From Brachionus koreanus (lineage: Eukaryota > Rotifera > Eurotatoria > Ploima > Brachionidae): 42,506 bases of DNA. The position numbers were made by a program, and so were the translations under genes. Below the pieces are notes generated by a model, which saw only the letters and a program-made list of their open reading frames with translations, did not search any database and was not told the origin of the DNA. The number at the start of each line of letters is the position of its first letter. The stretch's first letter is position 1. The DNA lies in contig PJRA01000313.1 of the NCBI GenBank assembly GCA_016987375.1, positions 561,714 to 604,219 on the forward strand, in the 5' to 3' direction. Of this stretch, positions 22,409 to 33,293 are shown piece by piece.

Positions 22409-22739
22409 TTAAATGTATATTCCAATTTTTCCATGGGGACTTAAACTTTAATTAAATAAATAAAAAATAAAAAATTCATTTTTCTCATATTTTAAATTTT
22501 ATTTTATTTTAGCATACAAAAAAAAAAAAAAATTCTAAAATAATTTTCGGTTGCTACAGACCTAAAAGTTGGTCTTTTTATTTTTGAAATTAGTCACAAA
22601 TCAAGCTGAATAATATATTCATTTATATTTTTCTAAGCACATATCTTAAATTCCATTCCAATAGCACAAAAAAAAATAATTCAAAATTCAAAATTTGTAT
22701 TCTGAAAAAAAAATCAATAAATCGATTTAGAAGAGGAAC

Positions 22740-24948
22740 ATGGTAAGCGCAGAATAAGATATTTAATGCAAGTTAATTTTTAATAATTGTTTATTTTGAA
22801 TAGCCAAAAAAATCGTCCAAAGATGAGTGTGTCAAAGTGGTGGTACGTTGTCGGCCAATGGACAAAAAAGAAATTGCCGAGAATTATGAGCGCATTGTAG
22901 AAATGGATACGCGCCGCGGCTCTGTATCAATAAAAAAGGCCGACTCAACCGACAAGAAAGAGTTCACTTACGATTCGGTCTACGATTGGAAGTAGATGCT
23001 TTTTTTTTTAATATTTTTTACTAATAAAACATATTTTTATAGCTCGAAACAAACTGATCTTTATGAGGAAACATTCAGACCGCTAGTTGAGTCTGTGTTG
23101 GATGGCTTTAATGGCACAATTTTTGCATATGGCCAGACTGGCACTGGTAAAACATTCACCATGGAAGGTGTACGCTCCAGTAAAGAGCTACGCGGCGTCA
23201 TACCCAATTCGTTTGATCACATATTCAATCACATTTCGCAAAGCAATGACGAACAGTATTTAGTTCGCGCACAATACTTGGAAATATATCAAGAGGAAAT
23301 TCGCGACTTGCTCCACAAGGATCAGTCAAAGCGTTTTGAGCTCAAAGAAAGTCCTGACAAGGGCGTCTATGTCAAAGATTTGTCCGCTTTCATAACCAAA
23401 AATGAGACAGAAATTGAGCACGTAATGAACGTGGGCAATCAGAACAGATCAGTTGGCGCCACCAACATGAACGAGCACAGCTCTAGATCACATGCCATAT
23501 TCATAATCACAATCGAGTGTAGTCAAGTGTATGCAGATGGAGAGACTCACATTAGAGTGGGCAAGCTAAATTTGGTCGACTTGGCCGGCAGTGAACGTCA
23601 AGCAAAAACAGGCGCCTCTGGAACCAGGCTCAAAGAAGCAACTAAGATCAATCTCTCTTTGTCAGCACTGGGCAACGTGATCTCGGCTTTGATAGACGAT
23701 AAAAGCACACACATTCCATACCGTGACTCCAAGCTCACCCGTCTTCTCCAGGACTCTCTTGGCGGCAATTCCAAAACTGTAATGGTGGCCACCATTGGTC
23801 CGGCTTCGTACAACTTTGAAGAAACTCTGACTACCCTTCGCTATGCCAATAGAGCCAAAAACATCAAAAACAAGCCGAAAATAAACGAAGATCCCAAGGA
23901 TGCCATGCTGCGCCAATTTCAAGAGGAAATTCTCAGAATCAAGGCCTTGTTGGAAAAACAAGGAGGCCCAAAAAAATCGCGCAAAAGCAAAAAAAATCGC
24001 CGCATTAATGAGGATGGCGAAGAAATAATCGAAGATGACCCCGAAGATGTTGAAGAGGTGATGAAACGCGAACAGGAAAGACTCGATAAGGAAAAAGAAA
24101 ATATTCTAAATGACAAAAATTTGATCGCATCTGAAAAAGACAAACTTTTGAGAGAAATGAAAGAAAAAGAAAAAGAATTGGAACGAGAACAGGAGGCTAA
24201 AATGCAAATGATGAGCAAATTGAAAGCTATGGAGAGCAAACTTTTGAGTGGAAAGAATATTGTTGACCATACGAACGAACAAGAGAGACGACTGCAGGAG
24301 AAGAGAGCTATTTTGGCCGAGGAGAAGCGCAAAGAAAGGGAAATGCAGCAAATGTTGGAAAAAGAAGAGGAGAATGTTATTGAGAAAAATGAGGGCTACA
24401 TTAATTTACAACAAGAGGTTGATTACAAGACCAAAAAATTGAAAAAATTTTTTGCTAAATTTCAACAATTAAAAGAAGAAATAAAAGACTTGAATGAATC
24501 GAATAGTAAAGAACGTCAAGAATTGGAGCAAACTCAGACAGATCTAATGAAAGACATTAAATTAAGACAATTGTTAATTGAAAATTTTGTTCCCAAAGAC
24601 GAAAAAGATAAGTTACTAAATAGGCTTTATTTTGATGCAGATGAGGATAAATGGAAGCAGAAAGTGATCACCAAGGAGAGTACAAAGTCTCAACATGAAA
24701 TACAAATGGCCAAGAGACCCATTTCGGCCTATGGATTGAATAGAGCTGTTACTACTTTTGCGCGTAGTGCAGCACAAAGTCTCAATCCAAGATTTATGGG
24801 CGAGAATGTTTTGTTTCTGGAATTAGATTTGCCTAATAGAACTACCAGGGATTATGAGAGTCCAACGCTTGCGCCTCATTTACAAGCGGCTCTTGATACT
24901 GCTTTAAAAGATGAGGAAGACATTGAAATAGACAATTCGTATGTTTAA
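22740..24948 (+). CDS. KIF3B: Kinesin-2 motor subunit KIF3B, three exons
   Basis: Predicted 698 aa (human KIF3B is 747). Coding exons are 22740-22742 (the ATG alone), 22804-22991 and 23043-24948; the introns are 61 and 51 bp. The motor spans residues about 10-345: P-loop GQTGTGKT at 94-101, switch I SSRSH at 210-214, switch II DLAGSE at 243-248, then the KIF3 neck [17 protein letters not shown] charged segment (about 360-400) and coiled coil (about 380-570) follow. The tail NRTTRDYE...[17 protein letters not shown] matches KIF3B rather than KIF3A, as do YDWN-KQ and [10 protein letters not shown]. In the family it heterodimerises with KIF3A and binds KAP3 for anterograde intraflagellar and vesicle transport. 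The start is fixed by an exon holding only the initiator Met; the next in-frame ATG (Met20) would cut into the motor. Confidence 0.96.
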
Positions 24949-25206
24949 TTTTTGATTGTTTAATTTTAGGCAGTGTGAATTTTCATACACATATAGTCCA
25001 TTTTGTTTCATTATTATCAAAGTTTTGGCATACTGAATTTTGAAACAAAAAGCGAAAGGAAAATATCTATAAGCATTAGGAAATAAATTATATTAAATTC
25101 AAATTGACAGTATGCAAAGTTAACAATGCTTGAAATATTTTTATTTTTTGGATATTTTGTTAAAATGAAAATTCACTGTGTCTTCATTTTAAAAAATTTA
25201 TTTTAA
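24949..25206. other. KIF3B 3' flank
   Basis: Contains AATAAA-type signals near 25081, plausible for KIF3B polyadenylation. It ends at the TTAA of a piggyBac-type element. Confidence 0.4.
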
Positions 25207-25833
25207 CCCTTTCATACCTGAGAACGAACCGTAATAGATAAAAGTAATCAGAAAATTGATCCTAATCAAATAACATAAGATATGACATAATAAATCAGAT
25301 AAAATAAACTTTTTTAGTCTTTAAAACATGCTTTTAATTAAATTAGCATAAAAATCTTAAAATAATAGCTTGGTATTTGAAAGTTTTTGTTTATGGGTAA
25401 TTTTTATTGTAGAATTCAAATCTGAAATAATATTCAGAAAATTTATTTCGGTTGAGGAGCTGTATAGGCTCAAAGTAGACCTATTCTTAAAATACATAAT
25501 AACTCTTATTAGAATTAATTTTTTAGATTTTTTAACCAAAAATTTGAATTTTTGAGACAAAATTAATGAATCATGTTTTTTTTTGAAAAATCACGTGCTG
25601 ATGTATTTTTTAGTGTAAAATTCAAAAATGGACTCAGTTTTTTGATAAATTGTTTAAATTTTGAATTATTTAAATTTTTTATTTTTATACTAAATTTAGC
25701 CTAATTTTACAGAGCTTAGGCGATGACCTAGACAAAAAACAACCCTAAATTCGTATTCTACATCAAAAAAATTCTTAGGATCAATTTTCTGATTATTTTT
25801 ATCTATTACGGTTCGTTCTCAGGTATGAAAGGG
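25207..25833. mobile_element. piggyBac-type MITE, 627 bp, with 59-bp terminal inverted repeats
   Basis: The ends CCCTTTCATACCTGAG and CTCAGGTATGAAAGGG are part of terminal inverted repeats of 59 bp with one mismatch (25207-25265 and 25775-25833). Each is flanked by TTAA (25203-25206 and 25834-25837). The terminal CCCTTT is characteristic of piggyBac transposons. The interior is AT-rich with no transposase. The near-identity of the arms suggests recent movement. Confidence 0.92.
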
Positions 25834-25837
25834 TTAA

Positions 25838-27575
25838 TGTCAGAAAAATTTTTTTTTTTTTTAATTTAACTTTCGTATTCTGGAAATTTAAAAAAATTTT
25901 TTCCAGGGTCAACTCAGGTAGTTGACTTTAAAGTCGTGTGAATGAAATCAAAAAATAGAATTTATATTAGTTAATATTGCATTTTTTTTGTCTTCCTAAA
26001 CAAATTAAATATATGTTATAGGGAATATACCCTTAAGTATTTTAATATGTTCTCTTATTTATAATGAAAGGACCTATATACAATGGATGAAGATTATTTA
26101 AACATAAAAAAGTAAAATAAAAATTAGAACATAAACTTTTTTTGGATAATTTGAAAAATTAAAGGGTAAAAAAAAGCATAAAAAAAAAAATTATTTCTTC
26201 AAAAAGTTTACTAAAACATTAATAAATTTTAGGAATTATTTTTTAAAATATGAGGTAACACTAACCAATGCTCTATATGCGCTAACAATGTAGATGATCA
26301 CAAAATGAAAAATTCAATAGATTTGCCAGGAATTAAAATAAAAAGGTTTTCACCAAAAAGTCAATTTAGAAAAGGATAGCTGGTCTTTGGTATAGATTTA
26401 TGTTTTGATTAACTTTTTCTAAAAAAAATATTTATATGGTGATCACTTTTTATGTTTTTGAAGTAATCTTAATCTCTATAGAATAATGAAAGTTAATCTT
26501 AAATTTATTGTATTTTTTTGTTATTAAAAATAAGTTTTTGGAAATAAAATCAAAAAATGATAAATTAATTTTACAAAAAATATAGTAAATGTCAGTAAGA
26601 AAATGTAATTTTGTTAAGGCATACTGTATATTAAGAAAAAAAAGACATTTTCTTACTGATGTTTACTATATTCAAAGTAAAATTAGTAAAATTAACGTAA
26701 AACAAAATAAAAAAAAAGATCTTTGGATTTGAATAAAATTAAAAAAATCAAAAATTTGAATTTTTCAGCGAGATGTTTATGTTTTTTTGGTTTTTTCTTC
26801 TGTTTTCGTAAAAACTCTGCATTTAAAAAAGAGATAATTTCAATAAAAATAATGAGCAAAAAATTTTATTAAATTACTATCTAATATATATGTATCTATA
26901 TAATATTTTATTAAAAATTCTAAAAATATAATCAAATAAAATAAATTTTATTCTTGGTCAATTTTAGAAAAAAATTTTAAAAATAGAAAACTCTAAATAA
27001 ATTTTCATCTTAAAGTTCAAAAATTGATTTATCAATTGATACAAAGCTTTTTACTCTATGTAAGTATGCTTCATTCAAGGCCCTTAATTAAATTTTTATT
27101 GATTCATCATTGCATTGACTATTAGACATTAAAAAATAGCTAATTCAATTTTATTTATGGGTACAAAAATGAAATTAAATTCGAGATTCTTATTTTTTGA
27201 AAAGGTTTTTTTCAAAATTTTCAGAATTTAAATTTTTTATATTTTCAACGTTCAATTAATTTAATCATAATGATTATAATAATTTAATAAATTTTTTTTT
27301 TATTTTATAGAAAAATCAAATCAAAAACAAAAAAGTAATATCTATTTTTAATATTATAAAAAAAATTTAAATTATTTACTTTTGCTAGATCCGGTCGAAA
27401 GAAAAAACAGTCGATGAGAAATTATGATGATTAATGTGAAATTTTTTTTTTGATTTTTAATCAAATAAATTGTTTAAAAAAGTTTTTTTTAAAAAAAAAA
27501 AATAAATTTTATTAATTTAAATAGCTTTTTTAACTTTTAATTTAAAAATTTACAATTTTCTAATATTTATTCAAA
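25838..27575. other. Intergenic AT-rich region
   Basis: No gene recognised. It contains the hairpin element at 26582-26669 and a GACTTTAAAGTC-type palindrome near 25922-25935. Everything else is low-complexity A/T sequence. Confidence 0.5.
26582..26669. repeat. Short foldback element, 25-bp arms
   Basis: ATAGTAAATGTCAGTAAGAA at the left and its inverted copy at the right end form 25-bp arms (26582-26606 and 26645-26669) with two mismatches around a 38-nt loop. Flanks begin and end with TA. It could be a tiny mariner-type MITE or a hairpin RNA source. Confidence 0.6.
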
Positions 27576-28457
27576 TTATTTTTCCATTACTAAAATTATT
27601 TTTGATCCAAAATTGTAGAAATTTTCATAGACAACTTTGAAATTTTCTTTTATCTCATCAAGTCTATCATTATGATAAAGACGACCTGAATTGAAGCCAG
27701 TATAGCTTTTATTGCCATATTTGTTCCAACTCATACTTAAAATCAAAAGACCATTTTTTCTTAGAACACAATTATATAATTTTATGGTATCCAAATCAGC
27801 ATCAATACTTATGTCTTCACCATATCTTCCCAAACCAACTTTTTCAATCGCCAAATAATCAATTACCAAATCAAACTGGTCTAAATTTTGATCGTTAATA
27901 TCGCGATTTAAAAAATCATTCAAATGAACCCATTTAATATTTTCATGTTCATATGATTTTGGTTGATAGTCAATAAGCCAAATATGTGCTAAAGGGTTTA
28001 AATTTAACAAAACAGCTTCAATCCATGGCAAATAATTAGTTTCATAGAGACCAAAAATAGCAACTTTTTGAATTTTTGATTTGAAAAGTTGAAGTGTTTT
28101 ATCCAAATAAATGTCATTCATTGAATTGTAATAGTCTTTTCCATTTCTAATCAATTCGATTAGCTCTAATATATGAGATTTTTTGATTTCGACATTCTTA
28201 AGGGGTCGTGTATTTACAATTTGATCAAATTCATGATCTAACAGAACTTCTTTTTCAATAGGAATGCTACTCTTGTTAGCGTGTAAAAGCAACTCGTATC
28301 TAGGCTTTTGATTACCAAGAGTTTTGTGCAAAGTTGACAGCTTTGTTGCTATTTTTTGACATCTATTTGATGCTAATTCAATACAGTCAAATGAACTAAG
28401 TAGAAAACCCAACAGAAACAGAAAATTAACTGATAATTTAATTACTATATTTTTCAT
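27576..28457 (-). CDS. DUF268 family protein with N-terminal signal peptide or anchor
   Basis: Single-exon frame, 293 aa. Residues 1-25 are hydrophobic after a basic start (MKNIVIKL then FLFLLGFLL, C25), fitting a signal peptide or signal anchor. From about residue 131 a Rossmann-like methyltransferase fold begins (KVAIFGLYETNYLPWIEA). The DUF268 hallmark is IEKVGLGRYGEDISIDAD at about 205-222, followed by VLRKNGLLILS. The family is found in nematodes, other invertebrates and bacteria. A SAM-dependent methyltransferase-like fold is likely but the substrate is unknown. Residues 26-125 match nothing I recognise. Asparagine and isoleucine codons are more AT-rich than in KIF3B or GDI, suggesting lower expression. 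Confidence 0.8.
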   Translation of the reverse strand: MKNIVIKLSVNFLFLLGFLLSSFDCIELASNRCQKIATKLSTLHKTLGNQKPRYELLLHANKSSIPIEKEVLLDHEFDQIVNTRPLKNVEIKKSHILELIELIRNGKDYYNSMNDIYLDKTLQLFKSKIQKVAIFGLYETNYLPWIEAVLLNLNPLAHIWLIDYQPKSYEHENIKWVHLNDFLNRDINDQNLDQFDLVIDYLAIEKVGLGRYGEDISIDADLDTIKLYNCVLRKNGLLILSMSWNKYGNKSYTGFNSGRLYHNDRLDEIKENFKVVYENFYNFGSKIILVMEK

Positions 28458-29998
28458 CTAGAAGCTTTTAAAATAAAATATTTAATTTTTAATAGTTTTT
28501 ATTTAACTATCTGAAATAATTCAAACTAAATATATGAACAAGATGAATAAAAAATAGATTTTTTTTCTCAAAAAAAAATTTAGATTAATCTCAAAAAAAA
28601 ATTCCAGCACTTCGAAGCGAAAAATTCGAGAACAAGAAAAATTTTTTAAATTAAAGAGGTAAAATTAATTCATAACTATGATTTGTCTATCAATTAACAA
28701 AATAATTAAAATTCACCTTTTTGAATCAATTTATTTTCTCTAAATAAATCACTGAACATTTTAAAAATTTTACTTACATTGACTTACATTGAATTTATGT
28801 TAGGAAATAAAAACTTAATAAATTGAAAGCATGTATTTTTTTCTCTTTTAAAAAAATACATGCTTTCAATTGAAATTAAGTGAAAATGTAAAAACTGATC
28901 TTTGGTTAAACATAAATTTTGAAATTTAATCTCATTAATTTTTTTAGAAAATAATAAAATAAAATTTAATTTAATATTTAATCCAAGAAAAAAATTAATT
29001 AACGAAATTTTCCAATTTCAAAGCTAAAAAAAAGATTGATGATGATAACAGAAAAAAAATTAATTATTTTTCAAGTAAATATCAAATTTCGTCCATTAAT
29101 TTAAAGAGAAATTCAATTTTTGATAAGATTGAATTGCCAATTCTTTTGTTTATTTGAAATCGATCCAAATTTTCTTATAAAAATGACTTTTCTTGTAAAA
29201 GTATTAATCTTAATTGTTAAATCTAAAAAACTAATTATATTAATTTATTGGTTTAAAAAATTCTTGTAACTTATTTGTGTTAAGTCCTTTAGAAAAAATC
29301 AAAAATATAAAATTGAAAAGGCATTTGAAAAAAAAAAGTTTTTTATATAACCAAAAATTTTTCTTCACTTAAAAAGTTATTTTAGTTGAAGGTCGACACT
29401 TTATAACCATAGCAATCCTTTTGATATTATTAATAGAGAATTCTTTAAGCTTTATAAAATTTTTAAAATCTCTTAAAAATCACGTATTGTAATATGAGTT
29501 GATTCGATTTTATTTTACGAATTCTATAATAATATTTAAAACTTAGTTACGATTCATATATATTTGAACACAAAAATTCAAAGTCGAAAGAAAAAAATTC
29601 TACTTATTGATTTAAATTTAAGTTTTTAAGATGTTTAAGGTTGCTTTCTATCATTTGAAAATATTTTAACCAAAGGAAATGGTCTTTAAGATCGATTAAA
29701 AGACAAGATTAGAAATTAAACTTTTATTTAGTGATGTTGATTTAGCTTGATTAGCTGGTTAGCTATTTTAGGTTAACCTGTTTTTGGTTAGTCAAATAGA
29801 TTATTATGGTCGACCAAATTTTGGCCTAAATTCAATTGTCTAAACAAATTTTGTAATTATTTCAAGTACAATATTATGACTTAAATTAAATTTTAAATAA
29901 AATAAAATTTACTCTTTAATTAATTCTTAATAAAAATTATATTTGATCTTGATGCTAAACCATTTTTTTTTTCAAAAATTGTAATGTTTAATTTTGAG
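28458..29998. other. Intergenic region upstream of the DUF268 gene
   Basis: Holds the likely promoter of the DUF268 gene and a perfect 21-bp stem-loop at 28821-28871. No other gene or element is recognised. Confidence 0.5.
28821..28871. repeat. Perfect 21-bp hairpin with 9-nt loop
   Basis: AATTGAAAGCATGTATTTTTT (28821-28841) and its exact inverted copy (28851-28871) flank TCTCTTTTA. The stem contains GAAAGCATG and so is not pure A/T. It is too short for a transposon; a regulatory hairpin, a small RNA or the core of a decayed MITE are options. Confidence 0.6.
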
Positions 29999-30293
29999 CA
30001 GAGTTGTTCAAAAGTCATAAAGTCCAAGTCAAGTCAAGTCATTTGACTTTTATCTTGTAGAAAACTCAAAGAGGTTTTAAAGTCTTTTAAAAGTCAAGTC
30101 AAATGACTTTTTTTTCAAAAGACTTTAAAACAACTTTTTTGAGTTTTCTACAAGATAAAACTTTTAAAAAAACGAAAAAAATTTTTTTAATTTTATCGAA
30201 TAATTTAATCTTATTAATTTTGACATTAAATTTTTAAATCAAAATTTCAACTTAATTAAAAATGTAATTAATACTGACTTTTGCACAAGTCTG
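29999..30293. mobile_element. hAT-type MITE, 295 bp, with perfect 8-bp target duplication
   Basis: The ends CAGAGTTGTTCAAAAGTCA (left) and CAGACTTGTGCAAAAGTCA (right, inverted) match at 17 of 19 positions. ATTTTGAG is duplicated exactly at 29991-29998 and 30294-30301. Inside, a second pair of about 43-bp inverted arms (30048-30090 and about 30117-30160) makes the left half a strong hairpin, with many AAGTCAAGTC motifs. An 8-bp duplication and CAG ends are typical of hAT. Fragments of the same family lie at 16535-16690 and 20783-20856. Confidence 0.9.
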
Positions 30294-30720
30294 ATTTTGA
30301 GAATAATCGACAACCACTATCAAATTTTTACTGGCCATTTTTTGAAGTCTTTGAAATCTTGTTAAATTTGCAATCTTTCTTATGAAAATAAATGGATTAC
30401 ATACGGTGAAAATGATTTCCAATTAAAATGTGTTAATAGAACTTATTTTCATATTAAGAAAGTCTGGAAATGTAACAATTGTTCTAAATAATTAATCTCT
30501 TAATAATGTGTTAATCCTTTTTTTTTATTTTTATTTATTTTTTTTGAGTATAAATAAATAAATTCTTTTACAACAGTCAAAGTTATCTTGAGTATACATT
30601 TTATAAATTATTCTCAGATAACTTGAGTGAGAATAAACGTTTTTTTTTACTTTTAGTTATAATTTTTTTGGAGACCAAATCAGAAAACCAAGTATTGGTT
30701 AACCTGAGTCACTACTTTTA

Positions 30721-31060
30721 ACGGGTGTAGAAAAAATGGCACAAAAGTTAAGTTAAATTTTCTATAAGAATGGACAAGACTTTTCCCAATTTTTATCAAA
30801 TTTAAAATCAGACTGATCCTAGCTTTACAATAAAAAAAAATAATTTCGAAAAGTTGTTAGTAAAAAATGAACAAAACCATGAAAAAAGATTTGTACAACT
30901 CTGTAAAAGGTAACCAAAATTTTCCAAAATCTTAAGCTGCTAGGTGATTCACTGGTCTTGGAAACAGAAAAAGTTCTGTTTATCATTGGCTAGATATTAT
31001 GGAAAAAGATAAAACTTTCAAGAGAAAAAAAGGATGTGGTAGACCTGCTAACTAAATCAA
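30721..31060 (+). mobile_element. 5' part of a Tc1-like transposon
   Basis: Begins ACGGGTGTAGAAAAAATGGC after TA (30719-30720), the inverted counterpart of the end at 20361-20370. About 150 bp inside, a broken frame matches the helix-turn-helix part of the 19420 copy (KKDLYNSVKGNQN, RWFTGLGNRK-like, WLDIMEKDKTFKRKKGCGRP). It ends in a GRP AT-hook-like motif after which homology is lost. The DDE half is missing. Confidence 0.78.
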
Positions 31061-31240
31061 ACTGATCATAACAAAAATAAATTTAATCGTTTTCAAAAAA
31101 TCATGTTTTATTTCAAATCAATCAATTTTTTGATCGTTTATTATAATTGTTGAACTACTTGCTTATCGTTTTTGAGAGGAATAAGTTTATTACTTATGCA
31201 ATGGTAGCTTTTGGTACTTTAATAAATTTTTCGTAAGCAC

Positions 31241-31472
31241 TAGTGTTGGGTACTGTCAGTGACGGCCCCTGGACTTGGCTTTGGCCGTTTTGGTGACCAT
31301 GTACAAAAATAAAATTTACAATATTTTCAAAAATAAAATTTGATAAAAAAATGAATTGAGTTTAAGAAAAAAACGTTAAAATTTAGGAAAAATTTTTTTT
31401 CTCACGACCATTAAAACGACCAATACCAAGTTATTACGGTCCAGTGGCCGTCACTGACGATACCCAACACAA
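31241..31472. mobile_element. hAT-type MITE, 232 bp, inserted into a retrotransposon tail
   Basis: The ends TAGTGTTGGGTA and TACCCAACACAA form about 31-bp imperfect terminal inverted repeats containing GTCAGTGACGGCC. Flanking 8-mers GTAAGCAC (31233-31240) and CTAAGCAC (31473-31480) match at 7 of 8. There is no coding capacity. The right flank continues directly into a retrotransposon ORF remnant. Confidence 0.82.
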
Positions 31473-31480
31473 CTAAGCAC

Positions 31481-31640
31481 TTTGAAGCTATTTATACTTT
31501 TTTCTTCGATTACTACACTTCTCATCTCGATCCAATAATCTGCAACTCTGTTCGCCAAGAATAATTCGATCACCCTGCAATTTCTAACAAGCTCTTTATT
31601 TAAACTTATACTCTCTCTTCTACTGTGTAAGACTGTATTT
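31481..31640 (-). pseudogene. Non-LTR retrotransposon RT tail cut by a hAT MITE
   Basis: The minus frame reads ELVRNCRVIELFLANRVADYW followed by SINSFKVLS, resembling the F--NRVV-YWN-L...S-NSFK motif of CR1/Jockey ORF2 C-termini. The frame runs into the MITE at 31472-31480, which removed its end. Confidence 0.6.
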
Positions 31641-33293
31641 TCAGGATCCAAATTAAAAAATACATAATTTTCATGTAAAACGAGTCACATTATTTTTAAA
31701 AAAGCAACTCAAATAAAGGAAAATTTCTAGCTGAAATACTAACAAGTTTCTTCTATTATAAAAATAGGGTAAAATTTTGTACATTTAAATCATGTCTCCT
31801 CTTTTTTTTCTTTTTTCCAAGAAACTAATATTTGAGTTGCTTTTCTCAAAAAAATGTGTCTCTTTTATAAAAGAAAATTCACGAGTATTTGGCCATGCAA
31901 ACTGCTAAGACCAAAGTCTTGAAATCACTCTAATTCATTTTTCTGGTCCTTATTATTTTTTGTAAACTTAACTACAAATTAAACCACTACATGTTTTGAC
32001 TTAGTATATAAACCATTGTTTTTGTTATTAAATTCGGATTCCAATAAAGCATTTTTAAAGCAAACCTTTTTTATTTATTAATCCCACACAAAAAGTCTAA
32101 ACGGGCTTCATCAAAACCAAGTATTTTCTTGTTTCCAATAGAAGAAAAAAAATGGAAAAATTTGTTTTATTTGAGTCACTTTTTCGACTAAAATATAGAA
32201 GATACACTTTGATGACCGAACTTTCTTTTGTTCAATGAAATACAATACAATTTTTTTTGTAAAAAACAATTATTATAAAAGAACTGAACTAATTTAAAAT
32301 TTATTCTTTAACTCAAACATATGTTTTCACTAAAGTAAACAAAAATGCATCAATTTTTATTCAAACACAGTCAAAATATCTTATACTCTATTAAATATAT
32401 AAAAACTTTTAGAAGAATTTAAAATAAATATAAACTTACTTAAAGAGATATGTTTAAAATCTAGCTTAGTTCATTGGCCTTATTAACAAATTATTATTGA
32501 TTTAGCCATTCAACTTCAATATTCTGTGCATATGGTAATAGATTAGACAAAAATTGAGTCAAAAAATTGAAAATTAAAGAAAAATAATTTCCATGGTTGA
32601 TTAGTTTGTTTTGATAGAAATAGTTTATCTATTTCAAAAAAATATTTAGAATCTGATGAAGATAAATTATGAAAATTTATCGAAAGCTTTGTCTCTTACA
32701 AGCTACACATGCATTTGAGAATATAAAATCTTATGGATCTATCTCCATTAATTTTTTTATTCTCGTTCGATCCGCTGAGAACGAAGTAGACTGAGGATAG
32801 GACATTCCATAAAAATATTTATCTATTTTAAAAAGTTATTTTTTTTGAAAACTAGATGAAATTTTGTTTGCCATAGAACAACTCGATCTTACAATAAAAT
32901 CAATAAAATCTAGATTAATTTTATATTCAGGCCCAAATTATTTTTAAATAAATAAATTAAATGAAGAATTTTAAGTTCAATGTTTTAAATAAAAAATGTT
33001 AAAACAATAAATCATTTAATCCCTTTCATTTTTTATCTTTAATTTCACAGAAGTGATATATATAAAATCAATATCCTAAAAAAAGTTAATACAAAAAATT
33101 AATTAAAAAAAAATCAAGAATTATTTCTACAGTTCTACTTATCCATTCACTTTATTTATGACGGGTAATAAGTTCTTTTTAGCTTTTTAAATGTTGTCTT
33201 CTCTAAAACTATTTTATTGTACATTATTATTTAAAGTCAACTATTTGACTTTTTTGACTTAATTTAAATGATGGTTTAGTTTACACTAGAAAA
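31641..33293. other. Intergenic AT-rich region
   Basis: No gene or element identified. There is slight similarity to KIF/HADHA-type spacing signals nowhere. GTCAACTATTTGACTTTTTTGAC near 33237 resembles the AAGTCAAG repeat motif but is too short to assign. Confidence 0.4.

Noticed and set aside
22996..24948. KIF3B as a single-exon protein starting in intron sequence
   Set aside because: That frame begins inside the 51-bp intron. The motor N-terminus (VKVVVRCRP) is encoded in exon 2 at 22804-22991 and joins in phase.
22740..24948. Identification as KIF3A
   Set aside because: Several diagnostic stretches ([28 protein letters not shown]) match KIF3B rather than KIF3A.
25357..25560. Overlapping frames inside the 627-bp piggyBac-type MITE
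   Set aside because: They lie on both strands of an AT-rich interior, show no transposase motif and are expected by chance.
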